A stretch of DNA of 64,000 nucleotides from Cryptomeria japonica (Eukaryota > Streptophyta > Pinopsida > Cupressales > Cupressaceae): the NCBI RefSeq assembly GCF_030272615.1, contig NC_081411.1, forward strand, positions 180,070,977 to 180,134,976. Direction: 5' to 3'. Made by a program: the position numbers and the translations under genes. The first letter of the stretch is position 1; each line of letters opens with the position of its first letter. Positions 56,840 through 64,000 of this stretch are shown here, one piece after another. The notes below the pieces were generated by a model. The model did no database searches. It had not been told where the DNA came from and saw only the letters and a program-made list of their open reading frames with translations.

Positions 56840-59800
56840 GCCCTATAAGAATTTCGCCCTGGACCCTTTGGAAGGGTTAGGAGCGAAATTTGCATTCCTG
56901 GCTCAAATTGTTCTCACTTTGCAATCGTACTTGCTTAGTTACATGCCCAAGGACGCCCTCATTCTAAACCAACACCAATCTTGATACAAATTTGGGGCAA
57001 AAGAGACGTTTTTAAGAATTTCGCTCTGGACCCTTTGGAAGGGTCAGGAGAGAAATTCACTTTTTAGGACAAAATCTATCATGTTTCCTCTCCAAAATAC
57101 CTTCCAAGGCGAGCACACACTAGTTTACCTTCCTCCAGAGCCCAAGGATCCACGCCTTGACCTCTATCATTAGCAATTTGAGTGAAATTGGGAATTTCGC
57201 TCTAGACCCTCTGGAAGGGTTAGGAGCGAAATTCACCTTTTAGGTCACAACTATTCATTTTCTTCACTTCAATTCATCTTGCAGGGCAAAGTAACATCAT
57301 TTCAACCTCAACTACGCCTTAGGACTCCTAGTCTTGACTTGACACAAGGAGGAAATAGGTAGATGAAGAATTTCGCTATGGACCCTTTGGAAGGGTCAGG
57401 AGCGAAATTCACCTTTTAGCTCAAAATTCACACTTTTGAAGGTCAAACATCTTTCCAAGGCATTCCAAATAGCTTTTCTCACCCTAGTCTAGGCCTGACT
57501 TAGCACAAAATTTGGAGGATAAGATGGTTTTTAGGATTTTCGCTCTGGACCCTTTGGAAGGGTCAGGAGCGAAAATCTCATTTTAGGCTTATTTCCTCAT
57601 CTTTTCAACTCCAATCCACCTCCAAGATCAAGGACACATCGCCTCACTCCTATCTAGGCCATAGAAACCAAAAACTTGACTTGATTTGCAAGGAAAAAAG
57701 GGTGATCCTAGGAATTTCGCTCTGGACCCTTTGGAAGGGTCAGGAGCGAAATTCTCATTTTGGCTTCAAGATTTGCATTCTTGGTGACTAAAATCCACTC
57801 TAAGGCAATCCAAATGACTTCTCTCACCCTTGTCCAGGTTTGACTTTGCTCAAATTTTGGAAGAAAAGATGGTTTTTAAGATTTTCGCTCTGGACCCTTT
57901 GGAAGGGTCAGGAGCGAATTTCATGATTTGCTTGTTTATCCTCACTCAATTCCATTCTTTTCACTTTGTTTACTTGGACTCTTATCCTTGGATCCCTCTC
58001 CCATGCTTGCTACATTTCGCTTGACCTCAAAGTGACTAGAAAAGAGAATTTTGCTAGAAATCATGGCCAGGGACATGACCTATAATGAATTTTGCCCTGG
58101 ACCCTTTGGAAGGGTCAGGAGCAAAATTCTTCCTCTAGCCCAAAATCATCATTTTCGGAGACAAAAATCCATTTCAGGAGCGAAATTCTTCCTCTAGCCC
58201 AAAATAATCTTTTTCGGAGACAAAAATCCATTCAAAGACAATCTCAAGGGCTTCTATCATCTTTGTCTAGGCCTGGCTTGGCACAAATGTGAGAGGAAAA
58301 GGTGGATTTTAGAATTTCGCTTTGGACCCTTTGGAAGGGTCAGGAGTGAAATTCTTGATTTGGCTCAATTCCTTCAATTTCAATGTTTCCTAGCAACTTG
58401 AAGTTACTCCTAAAGACTTCTTCCATCCCAATTCACTTTAGTTTGCAATTGTCTTGTCACAAATTTGGAAAAAAGGTGGTTTTGGTGAAAATTCGCCCTG
58501 GACCCTCTGGAAGGGTCAGGAGCGAATTTCTTAATTTAGGCTCATTCTTCCATCATTTCAAGTTGAATTTACCTCAAAAGGCTAGAAAACACTTCCCCTC
58601 TCACATCCAACCCAAGTTTGACTTGATTTTGCAAGGGAAAATAGGTGGTTGAAGAATTTTCGCCCTGGACCCTTTGGAAGGGTCAAGGGCGATTTTCATC
58701 ATTTGACTTAATTCCTTCAAACTTGATAATTGTTGACCATTCAAGGACATGCCTAAAGACACCTCTAATCTTGACCCACACTAGACTTGGCATAAATTTG
58801 AGGGAAAAGATAGGTTTTGAGAAAATTTGCTCTGGACCCTTTGGAAGGGTCAGGAGCGAAAATCTCATTCTTGACCAAAAATCATCATTCTTTCATCTTG
58901 AAACTTCATTGCAAGGTAAAATCTCATCGCCCTTCACCCTAGGAACAAGGTTTTAAGCCTAAGAAAGGTCAAAAAGTAGGCTTGTAAGGAATTTCGCCTT
59001 GGACCCTTTGGAAGGGTCAAGAGCGAAAATTCCGTTCTTGGCTAAAACCCTCATGATCGAAAATTCCTTTCTTGGCTAAAACCCTCATTCCTCAATGCTA
59101 TCAAACACTCTCAAAGGCAAGATCATGTCCATTTTCCCTTTCAACATGCTTTGGACATCACAATTTGGTCAAATAGGGAAGGAAATGAGGTCTAGGAGGA
59201 TTTTCGCTTTGGACCCTTTGGAAGGGTCAGGAGCGAAAATCATGATTTAGGCTTGATTCTTCACTTCTCCAACTCAAAATTACCTCAAGAGGCAAAGACA
59301 TGCTATCCCACTTCCATCCACGCCATAAAAAATCAAGGACTTGACCTCCTCCAATGGAAAAAAAAGGTGTTTCTAGGAATTTCGCTCTGGACCCTTTGGA
59401 AGGGTCAAGAGCAAAATCCTTGGTTTGAGCTATCTCCTCCATCATTTGACCTCAATCAACTTCAACAGGGCAAGAACACCTCTCCTCACACTCATCCAAA
59501 CTATAAAGACTCAAAGTTGACTTGATTTTGTAAGGAAAATAAGGTGATTTTAAGATTTTCGCTCTGGAAGGTAACAAAACATCATTCTTCACCCAAGAGA
59601 CAAGGTTTGTGGTCTAAGCAAGGTCAAAAAATAGGCTTGCAAGGAATTTCGCTCTGGACCCTTTGGAAGGGTCAAGAGCGAAATTCACCTTCTTGGCTAG
59701 AATCCTTCATTTTTTCAAAGCTTTCAAACATTTCCAATGTCCAAGCATGTCCACTCTTCCCTTCAAGATGCCTTACAAATCAAAATTTGGTCAAATAAGG

Positions 59801-60575
59801 CAAGAAATGAGTCTTAGGTTGATTTTCGCTCTGGACCCTTTGGAAGGGTCAGGAGCGAAAATCACCATTTGGGCTTGATTGTTCATTTTTCAAACTTCAA
59901 TTTTCTCCTAGAGGCAAATATAGATCGTTTTCCATCCAAGGAGCAAGGTTTCAAGCTAAAACAAGGGAGCAAATGAAGTTTATAGGGAATTTCGCTCTGG
60001 ACCCTTTGGAAGGGTCAGGAGCGAAAATCACCATTTTGGCTTGATTGTTCATTTTTCAAACTTCAATTTTCTCCTAGAGGCAAATATAGATCATTTTCCA
60101 TCCAAGGAGCAAGGTTTCAAGCTAAAACAAGGGAGCAAATGAAGTTTACAGGGAATTTCGCTCTGGACCCTTTGGAAGGGTCAGGAGCGAAATTCTCTTT
60201 TTGAGCTAAAATCTTGATTCTTCAAAGCTTCTAACTCCCTCTCAAGGCAAAAACATACCCATTCAACCTCCATCAAGCCAACGCCTAGACAAAATAAGAA
60301 AAAAAAAATGAAGGGTTATAAGGATTTTCGCTCTAGACCCTTTGGAAGGGTCAGGAGCGAAAATCATGTTTTGACCTTGATTCTTGATTTTTCAAACTCT
60401 AATCTTCCTTGGGAGGCAAACATAGATGCTTCCTCATGCATCTCCATCTTGATCCTGACTTTGGCTAAGGGAGAAATTAGTGTTTTCAAGAATTTCGCTC
60501 TGGACCCTTTGGAAGGGTTAGGAGCGAAATTCGCTTTGGACCCTTTGGAAGGGTCAGGAGCGAAATTTGATATTT
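56840..60575. repeat. Tandem array of 22 long hairpins plus one truncated copy
   Basis: Each unit has outer arms GAATTTCGCTC and GAGCGAAATTC, a 2x2 mismatch, inner arms GACCCTT and AAGGGTC, and loop TGG. GGACCC cores start at 56861, 57028, 57204, 57380, 57547, 57724, 57892, 58099, 58324, 58500, 58667, 58834, 59001, 59211, 59389, 59656, 59833, 59999, 60165, 60335, 60502 and 60538. A truncated copy sits near 59,565. Spacers (about 125-135 bp) are weakly related to each other, except 59,850-60,165, where two successive units are nearly identical. Period is about 167 or 177 bp. Confidence 0.95.
58117..58234. repeat. 59-bp duplication within the hairpin array
   Basis: CAGGAGC(A/G)AAATTC plus the adjoining spacer through GAGACAAAAATCCATT occurs at 58117 and 58176. 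It accounts for the enlarged 225-bp spacing between neighbouring hairpins. Confidence 0.8.
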
Positions 60576-60704
60576 TGGACTCTCCATGAGGATCATTTTA
60601 TGGAATATAACATTTAAGTATAATATACTGTCAGGATGTTTGAGAGTGGTTTCAGACCTCTAGGAGTTATATTGCAAAATCTAGTTTTTGGAGGATTCTT
60701 CAGT

Positions 60705-60830
60705 TTTCCAGACTTAGTCAAATTTCAGGATCAGGACATTCCAGACTTGGCCAAATTTCAAGATCAGGACATTCTAGACTTAGCCAAATTTCAGGGCATT
60801 TGAAGATCAGGATGACATTCCAGACTTCAT
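60705..60830. repeat. 32-33-bp tandem repeat near the U3 end
   Basis: CCAGACTTAG(T/C)CAAATTTCA units start at 60709, 60741 and 60774, with a looser fourth near 60,812. They lie between the hairpin array and the LTR terminus. Confidence 0.8.
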
Positions 60831-61971
60831 CACTCACCGACTTGACCTAGCTCAAGCAGAGCCTGCTATCCAGGTGATCCCCCTGGCAACACTCGAAAAG
60901 CAAAGGCTAACAGACAAAACTCTAAAGCCTAGAAAAACAAACCCCAGAAAGCAAAAAGTAGGGGTCCCCATTTGCAATGGGGCGATGTGTGAATACGTCA
61001 CAATAGGTATGTTGAAGATATAGCAGCGATAGTGATCATCTATGCAGTGACCTGATTTATTTAGTCTAAGTTTCAGCTCTTTAGCTTCCGTTCTCGTATT
61101 GTCTTGGTTGTTGTCGGTGACCTTTCATGTTGCTACGGCTGACGGTGGAGTGATGTGGCTGTCGGTGAAGGTGATGAGGCTGTCGGTCCAGGTGTAACTG
61201 TCCGTGCCTTTCCCTCTCCTTTCGTGTGACTCTTCACTAGGAATTCCGATGTGCTATATTATTATTCTTCCTTGTCTCGTACTCTCTTCTTCTTCTTCGA
61301 GAGTTTTATATATCGGCTTCTTTTCTTTGTGATTGTGTTTGTCAGATTAGAAATATTGTATATTCCTTCTGCATACAGAGTTTCAGATATTTGAAGGTTT
61401 TGGATTATATTCAAGTTGTATCAGCTGAGTTCATTTTATGATTGATTCATAAGAATCAAACTCATATTATTATGATTGATAGAATTATGAAACTATCATC
61501 AATTGTATTCTTTTCTGAGATATAATAAAGTTAATTTTGAGTGGGCTGGGGTTTTCACCCTCAGGTGGAGGGTTTTCCCAGGATAAGGGCTTGTTCATTT
61601 GTGTTTCATTATTTATTTTCTGTTCTCAGATTTTCATATTCTGTTCAAGTTTTAACAGGGCAGAGGATCTCTTGGGCATCCTACTAAGCCATCTTATCCT
61701 AGTTCCCCTATGGTTGAATTTCTTGATAAACTAGAGATATCTTATGATTAAGTTATTGTTTCTAACCTAGTTGGAAAAATCTAGATTTTGATTTAAATTG
61801 ATGTTCATAATAAGAGTTTATTTTATGAATTATGTTTCAAATGTTTTCCTAACATATTTGCAGGATCTCAATCAGGTAAATGATATCACTAACCCTATTC
61901 CATTTCTTGTTTTACTTGGAAATTGTGATTTAGGGCAAAAATTAGGGCATTCACAAAAAGGGGACATTACA

Positions 61972-62279
61972 AAGTATGGGTTTAGGTTAACCAAGTCATT
62001 GCATCAGGTTTCTCCTTCTCTTTCACCTTTTGATACAAAGACAAGATTTTATAAAAAAAAGGGGAGGTTTTGAGACACTTTTGGGTCAACTTGTGCTTCT
62101 TTGTGTGAATGACCTCAAACATGCTCCGATTGTTCTCACACTTAGAAGCACTTTAGGGCTGACACAAAATAAGGATTACTAGTCTCTAAAGGTTTGGTGT
62201 TATTGCATTATAATCTTCCCACCTCAAATCTGCAAAAAGGACATTTAAAACTTTGTAAATAAACTAGACTTGCTTTTAT
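61972..62279. other. No gene recognised
   Basis: Sequence between the solo LTR end and the hAT relic. I see no feature. Confidence 0.4.
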
Positions 62280-62990
62280 TAAAGAAGTCTAGCATGTACA
62301 AGATGATGACTGAAGGCCTCATTTTTTTTTAATACATGGTTGATGGGCCATTCTTCTTTGAATGCATAGGACTGAAGTAAAGAGTCTCCCATCTGCAATG
62401 CTATAAATCTACAATTCTTCAATAATTGTCTTCCAAAGGTTTTGTTGGGTGTTATTTTTTCCACACATGTATTGAATCCATCCATAATCTCTTCACCAGC
62501 CTTAAAGGAATTGAAGAAGAAAACTTTGGGGTTCAAGCAGTTGCCATTGCATGTATGTATTGATGGAGTTGCTTGTCCTATCTTTATACAATTATGGCAT
62601 TTGTAGTTTGATTTATTTTATTGTAATAATGTTAGATGACCTCTTTGGCCTTGTCCATGGCCTCATGTAGATAACCTATTGGGTTTCTCCACCATTCATC
62701 TCGCGTTGAATCTTGATCAAAGGTTTTTATCGTCTAAAACAAAATAGTTTGAATTTTTAAATTAAAATAAATAGAAATTTGAGCAATAAGAGATAAATAT
62801 AGATGATAAATCTATGAATTAAAAAATTACAAGGAAGGTGGTATAAAGTTACCAATGGTCACTCTATCCTCTTGATCAAAATCCCATGTATGCTAAGATT
62901 GCAGAAAGATCATATAGTGATTCCAAGGTTCCAATTTGCATACTTGTGACTTTATAATGGATATAGGCTCGTTTGGTTTGATGTTGTTGG
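62280..62990 (-). pseudogene. hAT-like transposase fragment
   Basis: The minus strand contains NPIGYLHEAMDKAKEVI followed by HYYN (about 62,690-62,620), then after two stops NPKVFFFNSFKAGEEIMDGF and CVEKITPN (to about 62,440), ending near 62,280. The order matches my recollection of plant hAT-type (DUF659) transposases, where a YLYEAMDRAKE helix precedes an LNP-F-Y segment and a tract equivalent to EVMDGF-CVEKM-P. The catalytic and dimerisation parts are absent. It abuts a copia gag relic, so one probably inserted beside or into the other. Confidence 0.5.
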
Positions 62991-63024
62991 TAATCCAAGG
63001 GGACTTACGTGCAGTGAAGAAGAC

Positions 63025-63432
63025 TTACGTGCAGTGATCTCTCAATTCTGCAATCTTCATAAAGAAGGAAATGACCGATTCTCCCTTTGCCATCTTGACA
63101 TGGTGAAGTTTCTGTCTCAATGCAAGTGCTCTACTTGTGTTATTGATTTCATACATCCCTTCCAATGTCTTGAACATATCTCTGGCTGAAGACATCTTGG
63201 AGATGATGGGAACAAGATGATCCTTCACGGAGTCAATCAGGATCTTCTTGGCTTCGACTGCATTCTTCTTGAATTGGAGTTTCGCTTCTTGATCTTCAGG
63301 CTCAGCCTGATCTTTTCCTTATACAAACTGAAGTAAATCATTCTCTTCAAGTGCAATAAGGACTCTAACCTTCCACGAGGTGAAGTTCAAAGCTCCGTCA
63401 AGTCTATCTTCAACCTTTAAACTGGTCACCAT
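63025..63432 (-). pseudogene. Ty1/copia gag (UBN2-type) N-terminal fragment
   Basis: ATG at 63432, 80 bp after the primer site. The peptide contains VEDRLDGALNFTSWK, a stop, then MFKTLEGMYEINNTSRALAL and ISFFMKIAELRD, the standard order of a copia capsid/UBN2 domain. It terminates at TGA 63025. A 15-bp ACTTACGTGCAGTGA duplication at 63,004-63,034 marks the break. Knuckle, protease and RT do not follow, so the element is truncated. Confidence 0.8.
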
Positions 63433-63512
63433 CTTCAATGCTGGAAATGGCGTGAAGAATGTGAAGTAGGAGCGTTGCTATCACAAAGTCTGATCACAAC
63501 TGAATCAACCTT

Positions 63513-63525
63513 AGCTTTGATACCA
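63513..63525 (-). other. Primer binding site, initiator tRNA-Met (degenerate)
   Basis: AGCTTTGATACCA on the plus strand, two transitions from GGCTCTGATACCA, directly adjoining the LTR at 63526. Confidence 0.8.
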
Positions 63526-64000
63526 TGTTAATTTTAGGATCAGACTGATAACAGTAAGCAGAAAATAACAAATGAGACACACATAACACAGCAGTACCCT
63601 GGGAAAACCTCCCTCTTGGAGGTGAAAAACCCATCAACAAAAAATCTTAGATTATATTAATTAAACTCAGTAGCGGATTTACAATCTTGCTTCACACATG
63701 ATTCAAATTAGGGCACGCATTAGGCAAACTTATCTGAGATATACTTTGCTGTAAATACTTCAATGTTCTGAATGCTTGACCTGGATATGACTTGCTGTCC
63801 CTGAGAATGAATTCACAAGCCCTAGTTGAAAGTTCACCACCTCTAGACAAGGTTCGCCAACCTTGAATGATAGTTCGCCTGACTTAGCTGGAGGGAAAGA
63901 TGAATTCGCTGCCCAAGATTGTAGTTCGCTGACCTTATCCTTGAGTTCGCTGCCTTAAGGGAACACTTGGACAAATTCGCTGCTGTATCAGATTCGTAGA
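63526..64000 (-). repeat. 5' LTR of a copia element, cut by the window edge
   Basis: Begins TGTTAATTTTAGGATCAG beside the primer site. It contains GGGAAAACCTCCCTCTTGGAGG with a GGG...CCC foldback. Several TTCGCT(G/C) words repeat at 63,845-63,985. The outer end is beyond 64,000. Confidence 0.75.

Larger units (their letters stand above)
55291..61005 (-). mobile_element. Giant 5.7-kb solo LTR (TSD GGTAT) carrying the hairpin array
   Basis: GGTAT occurs at 55286-55290 and 61006-61010. The plus strand starts TGTTGATGTG. It ends GTCACAATA, where ACAACA would give a standard CA end and the inverted match TGTTG, so one C-to-T change is assumed. A TATATAA core in minus orientation at about 56165-56171 sits in GGGCACTATATAAGCCC, implying U3 from 61,005 to about 56,140 and R-U5 to 55,291. 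The hairpin array therefore lies in U3. No gag or pol is present. Small ORFs across the array are artefacts of repeat codons. Confidence 0.7.
53835..61971 (+). mobile_element. Solo LTR, TGTAATGTCCCC family, split by a nested 5.7-kb LTR
   Basis: Starts TGTAATGTCCCC at 53835 and ends GGGGACATTACA at 61971, a perfect 12-bp terminal inversion. Excluding 55,286-61,005 the LTR is about 2.4 kb. A TATA box GTATAAAGG lies at 54418-54426, preceded by short ATGAAAGG(T/C)GGTG repeats (54,340-54,405) that look like U3 enhancer repeats. The flanks are GAGTG and AAGTA, which differ by two G/A changes, so a target duplication is only suggested. Confidence 0.65.

Noticed and set aside
56840-60575. Regular repeat-spacer pattern resembling a CRISPR array
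   Set aside because: The surroundings are eukaryotic, the spacers are long and partly related, the period is about 170 bp, and there are no cas genes.
57830-60589. Many short ORFs with shared ALDPLEG or WTLWKG peptides
   Set aside because: These are the hairpin read in different frames; no frame is continuous across units.

Overview
The window is non-microbial, AT-rich plant nuclear DNA. Decayed LTR retrotransposons, a MULE relic, solo LTRs and tandem repeats dominate it, and only two short segments look like host exons. Large nested LTR elements, very long LTRs and Tat-type Ty3/gypsy polyproteins suggest a large-genome seed plant. My guess is a conifer or other gymnosperm, but that is inference. 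No rRNA, tRNA gene or CRISPR was found.

Layout. 1-4.3 kb: two head-to-head ORF relics separated by an imperfect inverted duplication of GGGATAA-type repeats around a 16-bp minisatellite. 4,329-11,604: a complete minus-strand LTR element (TSD AGCCA, iMet primer site, four-zinc-knuckle gag) with no pol; a 1,110-codon second ORF of unknown function takes its place. 11.6-19.2 kb: several minisatellites and a minus-strand MULE transposase relic. 19.3-29.4 kb: a microsatellite interrupted by a pol-less Tat-like element with a tRNA-Trp primer site and an extra inverted LTR. 31,469-46,325: a full-length minus-strand Tat-lineage element (TSD ACAAT, tRNA-Lys primer site; gag, protease with G-patch-like domain, RT, RNase H, second RNase H, integrase). 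46.3-53.5 kb: possible genic space, with a signal-anchor first exon (+), a 147-bp phase 0/0 exon (-), and a solo LTR (TSD GGAGT). 53.8-62.0 kb: a solo LTR containing a 5.7-kb solo LTR (TSD GGTAT) whose U3 side carries 22 copies of a long hairpin repeat. 62.2-64.0 kb: a hAT transposase relic and the 5' end of a minus-strand Ty1/copia element.

The most unusual system is the hairpin array at 56.84-60.57 kb. Its arms tend to change together between copies and the spacing clusters near 167 and 177 bp. Also notable are the 21/22-bp leader repeats shared by the two Tat-like elements, the foldback LTR arrangement at 19.6-21.0 kb, and a nonsense-codon spectrum almost entirely TAG and TGA, consistent with decay by deamination of methylated cytosine. 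All alignments and counts were made by eye.
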